A stretch of 64,000 nucleotides of DNA from Labrys miyagiensis (GTDB lineage Bacteria > Pseudomonadota > Alphaproteobacteria > Rhizobiales > Labraceae): contig NZ_BSPC01000034.1 of NCBI RefSeq assembly GCF_030160835.1, positions 1 to 64,000 on the forward strand, in the 5' to 3' direction. The position numbers and the translations under genes were made by a program. Under the pieces are notes generated by a model that had not been told where the DNA came from, made no database searches, and saw only the letters and a list, made by a program, of their open reading frames with translations. Positions within the stretch are counted from its first letter, which is position 1, and every line of letters starts with the position of its first letter. Shown piece after piece: positions 8,848-17,740 of this stretch.

Positions 8848-9573
8848 ATGCAAGGCGATAGAGAAGAGCCGCGTATTCCTGACGGCATCAGTATCATCGC
8901 CTTTGGCGACGTGCATGGCAGCTACGACAAGCTCGAGGCATTGCTGGAACGCGTGGCCGAACGGGTGGCCGAGTTTCCCGAGCGGCGGCATGTCCTGGTC
9001 TCGGTTGGCGACCTCGTCGATCGCGGGCCGGATTCGGCGCCCGTGGTGGGGCGCCTCGCCGACGGTGTCGAGGGTTGCGAAACCGTGGTGCTGGCCGGCA
9101 ACCACGAGGCGATGATGCTGGATTTCATCCGGGGCGGCGAGGATGCACAGGCCTGGCTGCACAATGGCGGGCTGCGCACCATGACGAGCTACGGCGTGGA
9201 CCTCGAAAGGCTGCTGGCCGAGCGCCCGACCCTCCACACCCTGCGCCTTGCCCTCATCGACAAGATCCCGCCGCACCATCTCTCCTTCCTGATGGGCCGC
9301 CCGCTCACCTTCGAATGCGGCGATTATTTCTTCGTGCATGCGGGCGTGCGCCCCGGCCGCCCGCTCGACCAGCAGGACGAGGAGGACCTTCTCTGGATAC
9401 GCGAGGAATTCCTCGACTTCGACGGCGATTTCGGCAAGCGCATCGTGCACGGCCACACCCCGGTGGATGTCGCCACCTTCAAGCCCAACCGCATCAACCT
9501 CGACACCGGCGCCTGCTTCGGCGGCCCGCTCACCGCGGTGCTGATCGAGGGGAGCGAAGTGACGATCTTCTGA
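8848..9573 (+). CDS. PPP-type metallophosphoesterase, paralogue 2
   Basis: A 241-residue calcineurin-fold phosphoesterase. Motifs in order: IAFGDVHGSYD, VSVGDLVDRGPDS, LAGNHEAMM, FFVHAGVRPG, HGHTPV, and the terminal NRINLDTGACFGGPLTAVL. The ATG at 8848 sits 10 bases after AGGAGGA; an earlier GTG at 8839 is too close to that site. It lies 141 bases after paralogue 1 and is closest by eye to paralogue 3, sharing the P-D-G-I leader before IxxIAFGDVHG. Confidence 0.88.
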   Translation: MQGDREEPRIPDGISIIAFGDVHGSYDKLEALLERVAERVAEFPERRHVLVSVGDLVDRGPDSAPVVGRLADGVEGCETVVLAGNHEAMMLDFIRGGEDAQAWLHNGGLRTMTSYGVDLERLLAERPTLHTLRLALIDKIPPHHLSFLMGRPLTFECGDYFFVHAGVRPGRPLDQQDEEDLLWIREEFLDFDGDFGKRIVHGHTPVDVATFKPNRINLDTGACFGGPLTAVLIEGSEVTIF

Positions 9574-9714
9574 CGCCGGATGCAACGGAGGGCATCGTGT
9601 TGCGGGCCCATGGCCGGATAGAACGCTGGTCTGGTGAGTTTGCGTTTCCCTTTGGTTAACGCCGTGTGAAATGTTCGGCTATAACCTTTTGCCATAGAGA
9701 AGGGAGAACGCGCC

Positions 9715-10446
9715 ATGAAGACTGCCGATGGTTTCGATCCTTCCATACCAGACGGCATCTGCGTCATCGCCTTCGGCGACGTGCATGGCTGCCTCGACAA
9801 GCTGCAGGCCTTGCTGGAGCGGATCGAGGCGCATGCCGCCGCCTTCCCGCAGCAGCACCATATCGTGGTCTCGCTCGGCAACCTTATCGATCGGGGGCCG
9901 GATTCGGCTGGCGTGGTCGAACGCCTCACCAAGGGGGTGCATGGCTGCGAGCTGGTGGTGCTGCGCGGCGATCACGAGCAGATGCTGCTCGACTTCGCTC
10001 ATGATGCCGATGCGGCCGAACCCTGGCTGTGCAATGGCGGCTTTGACACGCTGCTGAGCTACGGTCTCGACCTCAATGCCATCACCGACCAGAAAGGCGG
10101 CCCGCGGGGCCTGCAGCGCGCACTCCTCGAAAAGCTGCCGCGCGAGCATCTGGGCTTCCTTTCGGCGACGCGGCTGAGCTTCGACTTCGGCGGCTATTTC
10201 TTCGTGCATGCGGGCGTGCGCCCTGGCGTCGCCCTCGACGATCAGGCACAGCATGACCTCCTGTCGATCCGGGAGGATTTCCTGCAATGGCGGAAGCCCT
10301 TCGGCCGCAAGATCGTGCATGGCCACACGCCGGTGAAGGTGCCGGCCCTCAACGCCAACCGCATCAACCTCGATACCGGCGCTTGCTTCGGCGGCCCGCT
10401 CTCCGCCATCCTGATGCAGGGGACGGAGGCGACGCTGTTCGGCTGA
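9715..10446 (+). CDS. PPP-type metallophosphoesterase, paralogue 3, with altered metal motifs
   Basis: A 243-residue member of the same paralogue series (IAFGDVHGCLD, FFVHAGVRPG, HGHTPV, NRINLDTGACFGGPL). Two otherwise invariant motifs are changed: GDxxDRG reads GNLIDRGPDS, and GNHE reads RGDHEQ. In PPP enzymes the Asp of the first bridges both metals and the Asn of the second binds metal 2, so Asp and Asn have swapped places. The codons (GGCAAC; GGCGATCAC) leave no doubt about the reading. The gene is otherwise intact with GGGAG before its ATG. Activity may be changed or lost. Confidence 0.86.
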   Translation: MKTADGFDPSIPDGICVIAFGDVHGCLDKLQALLERIEAHAAAFPQQHHIVVSLGNLIDRGPDSAGVVERLTKGVHGCELVVLRGDHEQMLLDFAHDADAAEPWLCNGGFDTLLSYGLDLNAITDQKGGPRGLQRALLEKLPREHLGFLSATRLSFDFGGYFFVHAGVRPGVALDDQAQHDLLSIREDFLQWRKPFGRKIVHGHTPVKVPALNANRINLDTGACFGGPLSAILMQGTEATLFG

Positions 10447-10488
10447 ACACAGCCCACGACCATTGCGGCGATGAGGTGTGCCCAACCG

Positions 10489-10905
10489 TCAGGGGATTTT
10501 GAGCTGTGCGCTGTTTATTTCGATCACGTGATTATCGGGGTCGAGCAAGAAGGCTTGCTGAAAAGGGGCCGGGCCATCCAGTTGGAGGACGAGCCGCTTG
10601 GAGTCTCCATCGGACGCATGTTCGCTATAGCCGTTTGCCTTCAAGTGCCCCAGTGCCGCTGTAAAATCCGCAACCCGCACGGCGAAATGAATATCCCCCG
10701 TATCGATTCTCGGCTGCCTGCGCAGATGGCCATCCGGGTTGATGGTCAGATGCAGTTCGAAGCTGCCCGACGACATCCACGCACCTTGATTCCTGAATGC
10801 CGGTCGCTGAATCCGACGCAGCCCCAGAATATCGTGGTAGAAGGCGATAGACCTGTCGAGATCGGTGGTCACAAGCGCGACGTGATCGAAGGACGATACT
10901 TTCAT
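10489..10905 (-). CDS. VOC family protein (glyoxalase-like)
   Basis: A 138-residue VOC protein: FDHVALVTTDLDRSIAFYHD at the N terminus, FELHLTINPDGH in the middle, FLLDPDNHVIEIN near the end. The conserved His (residue 8) and Glu (in VIEIN) are the usual metal ligands. The ATG follows GGAG with 6 bases between; an upstream in-frame start would add eight residues without a ribosome site. It is inserted on the opposite strand between phosphoesterase paralogues 3 and 4. Substrate unknown. Confidence 0.82.
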   Translation of the reverse strand: MKVSSFDHVALVTTDLDRSIAFYHDILGLRRIQRPAFRNQGAWMSSGSFELHLTINPDGHLRRQPRIDTGDIHFAVRVADFTAALGHLKANGYSEHASDGDSKRLVLQLDGPAPFQQAFLLDPDNHVIEINSAQLKIP

Positions 10906-11059
10906 CGTTTTCTCCGTCCCGGCAGGCAAGTCGTGGCCATTGCCAAAACTTCCGGTTGAAGATGCACCTTTGCGACCGGCTTTTGCAATGCATTTTAGGG
11001 CCGAGCCGATTTATCGGCCCGCCTTGCTCTCGCTCCGCGCCCTCCTTATGCTGCGCCCC

Positions 11060-11848
11060 ATGCAGAACCGTATCGTGCCCTTCCCGATCCCGCCGCGCGT
11101 TCCGGCGGGGACCAGCATCATTGCCTTTGGCGACGTCCATGGCCATCTCGACCTGGTCGAGGACATGCTCGCCAGAGCCTCGGCCCGGGCCCGCGCGAAA
11201 CCGGATCGGCGGCATATCGTCGTCAGCCTTGGCGATCTCGTCGACCGCGGGCCCGATTCACGCGGCGTGGTTCAGCGCCTGATGGGCGAGGTGTCCGGCT
11301 GCGAACTCCATGTCATCCGCGGCAATCACGAGACGCTGCTAATGTCCTTCCTCAAAGGGGACCCAGATGCCAATGTCTGGGTGAAATGGGGCGGCTTGGA
11401 GACGATCGGCAGCTATGGCGTCGACATCCAGGGCGCCAATCCCTCCTCGCCGACGGATATCGAGGCGCTTCGCAAGGAATTTCGGGCGAAGATGATCCCC
11501 GCGCATCTCGATTTCATGCGCACGCGCCGGCTCAGCGTCACCTTCGGAGACTATTTCTTCGTGCATGCCGGCGCCCGGCCGGACGTGCCGCTGGCCCAGC
11601 AGAAGGAGCATGACCTGATCTGGATCCGCGACGAGTTCCTGCCCTCCGGCCAGCGCTTCGAGAAAAAGATCGTGCATGGCCACACGCCGGTGGACGAGGC
11701 CGATTTCCGCGGCAACCGCATCAATCTCGACACCGGCGCCTGCTATGGCGGCACGCTGACGGCCGCGATCTTCGAGGACGACGACGCCAGGGTGTTCGCG
11801 AGCCTCCCTGCCAGGAGCCCGGCCTGGCACCCCTACGGGACAGTGTGA
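11060..11848 (+). CDS. PPP-type metallophosphoesterase, paralogue 4
   Basis: About 262 residues; motifs IAFGDVHGHLD, VSLGDLVDRGPDS, IRGNHETLL, FFVHAGARPD, HGHTPVDEADF and NRINLDTGACYGGTL are complete. It has a C-terminal tail of about 20 residues that paralogues 1-3 lack. Start choice is uncertain: ATG at 11048 and 11060 are in frame and neither has a strong ribosome site; the open frame reaches back to 10940 but without homology. It follows the intervening VOC gene. Confidence 0.84.
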   Translation: MQNRIVPFPIPPRVPAGTSIIAFGDVHGHLDLVEDMLARASARARAKPDRRHIVVSLGDLVDRGPDSRGVVQRLMGEVSGCELHVIRGNHETLLMSFLKGDPDANVWVKWGGLETIGSYGVDIQGANPSSPTDIEALRKEFRAKMIPAHLDFMRTRRLSVTFGDYFFVHAGARPDVPLAQQKEHDLIWIRDEFLPSGQRFEKKIVHGHTPVDEADFRGNRINLDTGACYGGTLTAAIFEDDDARVFASLPARSPAWHPYGTV

Positions 11849-11861
11849 AGCGCTCCCAGGC

Positions 11862-12923
11862 CTACGACCTCATCCCGATGCCATGGTTCGGCCGGGCCGT
11901 CGAGGCGCGCTCCACCAAGGTGGGGGCGAGCACGACATTCATGCGCGCCGCCGTTTCCCGGCGCAGCTCGCGCACCAGCAGCCTGGCCGCCTCGACCCCC
12001 ATTTCTCTGTGGCCGATGCGCACGGTGGTCAGGGGAGGCTGCACCATGTCGACGAAGGGCATGTCGTTATGCCCGACAACGGAGACATCGCCGGGACAGT
12101 GCCGGCCGAGTTCCTGGAGCGCCTGGTAGATGCCGAGGGCAAGCAAGTCATTGGCGGCGACGATGCCGGTGGCTTCGGGATGCTTCAACAGGATCATCTT
12201 GGCTGCCTTATGACCCGCCTCCCTCGTATAGGCGCTGGCGAACTCCATGGTCAGCCCATCGCGGGGAAAGCCGTGATTTTCCATGGCCATCTCGAAGCCG
12301 ACGCGCCGGAGATAGCCGGTGGAGATGTGCTGCGGGCCGCCGAGATGAGCGATCCTGCGGTGGCCGAGTTCGATGAGATGGTCGACCGAGAGCTTCATCC
12401 CGAGCACGTCGTCGGAGACGGCCGCGGGCGCGCGCTGGGTTGCTTCGGAGCGGTTGACCAGCACGATCGGCACATTGCGCTCCAGGCAGTGGTTCACCAC
12501 CGGATCGTTGCGGCTGGCGGTGGCCAGGATCAGGCCGTCGACCCGCCGTCCGATCAGGGCGTCGACCAAGTCGAGCTGCGCATCCTGCTCGGTGCCGGCA
12601 TCGGAGACGATGGTGTAGTAGCCCTGGGCGTTCAGGATCTCGTTGATGCCGCCGAGGATGGGGGAGAACAGCGGGTTGGCAATATCGGGCACCAGCACTC
12701 CCACCAGCATGGAGCGCCCGGTGCGCAGGCTCGCCGCTAGCGGGTCGCCCCGATAGCCGAGCTCGCGCGCATGCATCCTGACCCGCTCGACCACATCGTC
12801 GGCAACCATGCCGCGTGTCGCCGGGTTAAGCGCGCGCGATGCAGTCGAGACATGGACATGCGCGGCCGCTGCCACGTCCTTGAGGGTTACTGCGCGCGAT
12901 ATCTGGCGTGCTTGCTTGTCCAT
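11862..12923 (-). CDS. LacI/GalR-family transcriptional repressor
   Basis: A 353-residue repressor with an N-terminal LacI helix-turn-helix (VTLKDVAAAAHVHVSTASRALNP, quoted in part) and a periplasmic-binding-protein-like sensor (VGVLVPDIANPLFSPILGGI, GHRRIAHLGGP, ATGIVAANDLLALGIYQAL). The ATG at 12923 is preferred over an in-frame TTG at 12950, which would overlap the likely operator. It is divergent from the SDR/BKACE cluster. A palindrome upstream of it is repeated at two sites in that cluster, so it probably represses both itself and the catabolic genes until an inducer binds. The inducer is unknown. Confidence 0.92.
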   Translation of the reverse strand: MDKQARQISRAVTLKDVAAAAHVHVSTASRALNPATRGMVADDVVERVRMHARELGYRGDPLAASLRTGRSMLVGVLVPDIANPLFSPILGGINEILNAQGYYTIVSDAGTEQDAQLDLVDALIGRRVDGLILATASRNDPVVNHCLERNVPIVLVNRSEATQRAPAAVSDDVLGMKLSVDHLIELGHRRIAHLGGPQHISTGYLRRVGFEMAMENHGFPRDGLTMEFASAYTREAGHKAAKMILLKHPEATGIVAANDLLALGIYQALQELGRHCPGDVSVVGHNDMPFVDMVQPPLTTVRIGHREMGVEAARLLVRELRRETAARMNVVLAPTLVERASTARPNHGIGMRS

Positions 12924-12946
12924 ATGCACGTATTGCAGTTCTTTTT

Positions 12947-12958
12947 GCAATCGTTTTC
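12947..12958. promoter_or_regulatory. Probable LacI-type operator, site 1 (imperfect)
   Basis: GCAATCGTTTTC, 24 bases upstream of the repressor ATG. It matches the left half and central CG of the perfect copy GCAATCGATTGC at 20112-20123. The position suggests autoregulation. Assignment rests on sequence similarity and position only. Confidence 0.5.
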
Positions 12959-13051
12959 ACGACAGGTGGCTACTGGAAACGCATCAAATGACGCTAGGAA
13001 ACACGATTTTATACGACAAATGCGCACTGTCAATGACAAATCCCCTTGTTC

Positions 13052-13079
13052 TTGACAGTCTTGCTTTTCTGCATATGCA
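13052..13079 (+). promoter_or_regulatory. Candidate sigma-70 promoter of the catabolic cluster
   Basis: TTGACA at 13052-13057, a 16-base spacer, and TATGCA at 13074-13079. The -10 overlaps operator site 2, the expected geometry for repression by a LacI protein. It reads rightward into the truncated dioxygenase and SDR genes. Confidence 0.5.
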
Positions 13080-13088
13080 ATCGATTGT
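13077..13088. promoter_or_regulatory. Probable LacI-type operator, site 2
   Basis: GCAATCGATTGT, eleven of twelve bases identical to the perfect palindrome at 20112. It has the central CG typical of LacI-family operators and overlaps the candidate -10 element, 17 bases before the first start codon of the cluster. Confidence 0.6.
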
Positions 13089-13104
13089 AGTGCGAGGAAA
13101 CGCT

Positions 13105-13413
13105 ATGACAATCGACCAAGGGCAGTCCGTTACAGAGGCGGTGCTGGCCGTAATGCCGGCCACTCCAGACGAACGGCTGAGCACGGCGACAAGGGCAATG
13201 GTTCGCCACTTTCACGCTGCCATCCGCGAGACAAAGCCCACGCAACGGATGGTTGAGTGTGGCCTCGAATTCCTCATCGGTCTCGGACGCGCCACGGCGC
13301 TCAACGGACGCTGTCGACCCGTGAATGATCCGGGAATCGCGGCCTGCCGGCTCGAACAGGACCTCATCCCGAAGGCCGGGCACGCGCTCCTTCCCAAACC
13401 CCCAATGGCATGA
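13105..13413 (+). pseudogene. Truncated intradiol (hydroxyquinol/catechol) dioxygenase, N-terminal domain only
   Basis: A 102-residue frame. Its first 70 residues match the dimerisation domain of hydroxyquinol 1,2-dioxygenases (SVTEAVLAVMPATPDERL, MVRHFHAAIRETKPTQRMVE, GLEFLIGLGRA). Everything after this, including the whole catalytic Fe-binding domain, is missing; the last 30 residues are unrelated. It keeps an AGGA ribosome site and its TGA overlaps the ATG of the SDR gene (ATGA). It may therefore survive as a translational leader. A full enzyme would be about 280-300 residues. Confidence 0.7.
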
Positions 13414-14168
13414 GCTTTCCGATGTTGTTTCATGATCTGTCAGGCAAGGTCGCCGTCGTCGTCGGCGGCAGCGGCGGCATAGGCCGAGCGGTTTCCCTGG
13501 AACTGGCACGGGCGGGCGCCCAGGTCGTCGTCACCTATTTCAGCGACGATACCGCCGCCGAGTTCGTCTCGGTGCTGCCCGGCGGCGGCCACGCCGCCAT
13601 GCCGGCCTGCGTCGAGGACACCGCCTCGCTGCGCGATCTCGCCGCCTTCGTCAAGGCGCGCTATGGCCGGGCCGACATCCTGGTCAACTGCGCCGGCTTT
13701 ACCTCTCCCGTGGCGGCCGAGGATCTCGAGGCGCTCGACGACGACCTGATCGACCGCACCTTCGCCGTCAACTGGCGCGGTCCCTTCGCCGCCATCCGTG
13801 TCTTCCGCGCCATGCTGGCCGAGCATGGCGACGGGCTGATCGTCAACATCTCCTCGATCGCAGGCCAGACCGGTATCGGTTCCAATATCGCCTATTGCGC
13901 CGCCAAGGCGGGCATCGACGTGATGACCAAGGCGCTCGCCCGCTCCCTGGCGCCGGAGGTGCGGGTGATGGCGATCGCGCCCGGCATCGTCGATACCTGC
14001 TTCGTGCCGGGCCGCACCGACGGTTTCAACCAGCTGGTCGCCAAGTCCATCCCGCTGCAGCGGATCGCCACCGCCCAGGATGTCGCCGATGCCGTGCTCG
14101 CCTGCGCCACGCTGCTGCGCTACTCGACCGGCTCCTTCGTGCTCACGGACGGGGGACGGGCACTATGA
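13410..14168 (+). CDS. SDR-family NAD(P)-dependent oxidoreductase
   Basis: A 252-residue short-chain dehydrogenase. Cofactor motif VVVGGSGGIGRAVSLELARAG (residues about 14-34), NCAGFTSP for NNAG, catalytic Ser in NISSIAGQTG, and YCAAKAGID for YxxxK. The C terminus (GSFVLTDGGRAL) is that of FabG-like members. A keto or hydroxy-acid intermediate of the cluster is the likely substrate. Start overlaps the truncated dioxygenase stop and its own stop overlaps the BKACE start, so translation is probably coupled. Confidence 0.9.
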   Translation: MSFPMLFHDLSGKVAVVVGGSGGIGRAVSLELARAGAQVVVTYFSDDTAAEFVSVLPGGGHAAMPACVEDTASLRDLAAFVKARYGRADILVNCAGFTSPVAAEDLEALDDDLIDRTFAVNWRGPFAAIRVFRAMLAEHGDGLIVNISSIAGQTGIGSNIAYCAAKAGIDVMTKALARSLAPEVRVMAIAPGIVDTCFVPGRTDGFNQLVAKSIPLQRIATAQDVADAVLACATLLRYSTGSFVLTDGGRAL

Positions 14169-15094
14169 TCTCCAGGCTGTCCGAACGCGTCATGATCACC
14201 TGTGCCGTCACAGGCAATCACATGCGCCCCGATCAACATCCGCGCCTGCCGGTCACGCCCAAGGAGATCGCAGATTCGGCGCTGGAGGCGGGCGAGGCCG
14301 GTGCGGCCATCGTTCATGTCCATGTGCGCGACCCGCACACGGGCCGGCCGTCCATGGAGATCGGCCTCTATCATCGCGTGGTCGAACATATCAGGGCCGG
14401 CAATCCACAGCTCATCATCAATCTGACGACGAGGCCGGGCGGACGTTTCGTGCCCTCCCAGTTCGACCCGAAGACGGCCGCTGCCGGCACCACGCTGCTG
14501 CCGCCGGAGAAGCGGGTCGAGCACATCGTCATGCTCAGGCCGGACCTGTGCACGCTCGACCTTAACACCATGAATGCCGGCCAGGAGGTGGTGATCAACA
14601 CCCCCTACAGCATCAGCCGCATGGCCGAGATCATCCGCGCCGCCGGCGTGCGGCCGGAGCTCGAGCTGTTCGATACCGGCGACATCGCGCTCTGTCGCGA
14701 CCTCCTGGAGCAGAACGTGCTGGAAGGCCCGATCCTGTGCTCCCTGGTGATGGGCGTGCGCTACGGCATGCAGGCTTCGCCAGAGGCGCTGCTGCATGCC
14801 CGCAACAATCTGCCGGCGGATAGTGTCTGGACCGCCTGCGGTGTCGGCCGCTCCGCCTTCCCGATGGTGGCGCAATCGGTCCTGGCGGGCGGCAACATCC
14901 GCGTCGGGCTCGAGGATGCCGTCTATATCGAGAGCGGCGTCCTCGCCCCCTCCAACGCCGCGATGGTGCGCAAGGCGCGAGGCATCGCCCAGGCTCTGGG
15001 CGCGGCCATCGTCACGCCGGAGGAAGCCCGCGAGCGGCTCGATCTGCCGGTGCGTCCGGCCGGCAGTCCCGTGCCCCTGAGGAGGCAGATATGA
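14165..15094 (+). CDS. BKACE-family beta-keto acid cleavage enzyme (3-keto-5-aminohexanoate cleavage-like)
   Basis: A 309-residue member of the DUF849/BKACE family, which splits a beta-keto acid with acetyl-CoA into acetoacetate and an acyl-CoA. Motifs: MITCAVTGNH at the N terminus, AAIVHVHVRDPHTGRPS with the Zn-binding His pair, LIINLTTRPGG, ELELFDTGD, and NIRVGLEDAVY near the C terminus. The ATG overlaps the SDR stop (ATGA). The lab-defined substrate cannot be deduced, but it points to a beta-keto acid made by the preceding dehydrogenase. Confidence 0.92.
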   Translation: MISRLSERVMITCAVTGNHMRPDQHPRLPVTPKEIADSALEAGEAGAAIVHVHVRDPHTGRPSMEIGLYHRVVEHIRAGNPQLIINLTTRPGGRFVPSQFDPKTAAAGTTLLPPEKRVEHIVMLRPDLCTLDLNTMNAGQEVVINTPYSISRMAEIIRAAGVRPELELFDTGDIALCRDLLEQNVLEGPILCSLVMGVRYGMQASPEALLHARNNLPADSVWTACGVGRSAFPMVAQSVLAGGNIRVGLEDAVYIESGVLAPSNAAMVRKARGIAQALGAAIVTPEEARERLDLPVRPAGSPVPLRRQI

Positions 15095-15972
15095 TCGCCG
15101 TCATCAACGGCATGGCCGGGCAGGCGGTGGCCCGGCTCGCTTCGTGCCACGGTATCAAGGTCAGCGGTTTGGTGCGTCGATCCGAGGCCAATGTCAGTCA
15201 TGCCAATGGCCTCGTCGTCATCGTCGATTCTGCCGTGGATTGGGCAATCGAAAGCATTCGCAATCTTACCGAAGGTAAAGTTTCCAGGCTTATCTTTGGA
15301 ACGTTCGGCAGACCCCGCTTCCAACTTGCCAGTCGCTCCCTTGCATTGGGCGAGCGCCAGGTCTTCATCGCCGCGATGGACAAATCCGTGTGCTTTAATT
15401 TATTTGAATTCTTTCACGACGGACGCTGTTATACTGGTGTAGAGACCCTGGTGCTGGATGCCGCGGCTTGCGCAAGCATGCTGGGCGAGCTTCCGCCCTG
15501 GTTCGAAAGCGGCAGGTTGAAGCCGTTTTCCTCTGAAGGTGGCCTCTACGGCGTTGCCGGTGCGGCCCGCGCCTATGCCGAGTCTCGAGTTCGGCTCGTC
15601 CGCGTATCCTTTTGTCGCCTTTCTCGTGAGGCGCCCATGCATGTCACGCGTTCAGCGAAAGCACCCCTGTACCGTATGCCAGGCCATTACGGTATGACGA
15701 TCCGCCAGCTGCAGGGCGATGAGGCCGGACCCGGCTCCAGCGTGGGACTGGCCCTCCTGGAGATACAGCCCGGCGGCGGCGCCGCGGCGGCGCCCTCGCC
15801 CCATGAGAAGATCTATTTCGTGCAGGCCGGTGAGGTGACGATCTCCAACGGCGACCACGCCGATGTGCTGAAGGCCGGCGATTCCTGCCGTTTCGCTCCC
15901 TACGAGATTCGCAAGGTCAGGAACGACGGCGAGCACCCCGCCACCCTCGTGCTGGCCACGGCGCTGCGATGA
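15091..15972 (+). CDS. Chimera of alcohol-dehydrogenase C-terminal-like domain and cupin
   Basis: A 293-residue protein in two parts. Residues 1-175 look like the nucleotide-binding and C-terminal half of quinone-oxidoreductase-type MDR dehydrogenases (INGMAGQAVARLASCHGIKV, SRLIFGTFGRPRF, WFESGRLKPF), but the N-terminal GroES-like catalytic domain is absent. Residues 183-293 form a cupin (PSPHEKIYFVQAGEVTISNG, LKAGDSCRFAPYEIRKVRN). An internal ATG at 15637 could start the cupin alone. The first ATG follows GAGGAGG and overlaps the BKACE stop. This suggests a decayed MDR gene fused in frame to a cupin. Confidence 0.65.
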   Translation: MIAVINGMAGQAVARLASCHGIKVSGLVRRSEANVSHANGLVVIVDSAVDWAIESIRNLTEGKVSRLIFGTFGRPRFQLASRSLALGERQVFIAAMDKSVCFNLFEFFHDGRCYTGVETLVLDAAACASMLGELPPWFESGRLKPFSSEGGLYGVAGAARAYAESRVRLVRVSFCRLSREAPMHVTRSAKAPLYRMPGHYGMTIRQLQGDEAGPGSSVGLALLEIQPGGGAAAAPSPHEKIYFVQAGEVTISNGDHADVLKAGDSCRFAPYEIRKVRNDGEHPATLVLATALR

Positions 15973-16095
15973 CGGGACCGAAGTGAGCGGCAGGTGAGTC
16001 TGGGCCTGCACGAAACCCTGTGAAAGACCGCAAGGCTCGCCAGCAAGAGAACACAGGCCCCCGGCGCGGGACAGGAAAGCTGGAAGGACGTGGAA

Positions 16096-16899
<804 letters not shown>

Positions 16900-16908
16900 G
16901 GGCGCAAG

Positions 16909-17721
16909 ATGGCCATGAGCACTTATGCCGATGAAGAAGGCGCCGTCGAGGATGTCTCTCCGCCGGCCAATCGAGACCGGACCTGGCTCTATGGCCCCGT
17001 GGCCATGGTGGTCTTCCTCATCGCCTGGGAAGCCTATGTCACCGTTTTCGCCGTGCCGGAGCTCTATCTGCCGCGACCCTCGGTCGTCATCGCCACGCTG
17101 TTCGACCTCTTCGTGCGCAAGAACCTTGGCTATGACCTGTTGCTGACGCTCTACCGCATCTTCGCCGGCTTCTTTCTGGCGGCGATCGTGGGGGTGGCCA
17201 TCGGCATTGCCATGGGCATGTCGAAACGGCTCTATGCCGTCTGCGACATCTTCGTCGCCGCCATCTATCCCGTCCCGAAAATCTCGCTGGTGCCGCTCCT
17301 GATCATCTGGCTCGGCAGCGGCAACATCTTCCAGATCGTGCTGAGCGCGCTCGGCTGCGTCTTCCCGATCCTGATCAACACCGTGCAGGGCGTGCGCCAA
17401 TGCGACGAGGGCCTCATCCTGGCGGCCCGCGACCTTGGCGCCAACCAGCGCCAGATCCAATGGAAGGTTGTGCTGCCGGCGGCGGTGCCCTCGATCTTCA
17501 GCGGCCTGCGCCTGGCGCTCGGCCTTTCGATCATCCTGGTCGTCGCCGCCGAGATGCAGACCGCCCGCTATGGCCTCGGCGGGCGGCTCAACCTTGCCGG
17601 CCAGGTGCTGGAGACCGGCCAGGTCTTCGCCATCCTGCTGCTGCTGGCGGTGCTCGGCATCCTCCTCACCAAGACCCAGCAATATCTCGACCACCTCATC
17701 AATCGCTGGCGCGTGCGCTAG
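16909..17721 (+). CDS. ABC transporter permease (SsuC/TauC-like)
   Basis: A 270-residue inner-membrane permease with about six hydrophobic segments and the EAA-like loop ARDLGANQRQIQWKVVLPAA (residues about 170-190). The N terminus is acidic and cytoplasmic before the first membrane segment (WLYGPVAMVVFLIAWEAYV). Pairs with the upstream ATPase. Start follows GAGGG by 6 bases. Confidence 0.92.
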   Translation: MAMSTYADEEGAVEDVSPPANRDRTWLYGPVAMVVFLIAWEAYVTVFAVPELYLPRPSVVIATLFDLFVRKNLGYDLLLTLYRIFAGFFLAAIVGVAIGIAMGMSKRLYAVCDIFVAAIYPVPKISLVPLLIIWLGSGNIFQIVLSALGCVFPILINTVQGVRQCDEGLILAARDLGANQRQIQWKVVLPAAVPSIFSGLRLALGLSIILVVAAEMQTARYGLGGRLNLAGQVLETGQVFAILLLLAVLGILLTKTQQYLDHLINRWRVR

Positions 17722-17740
17722 GCCGGCGGAGTCGGAACCC

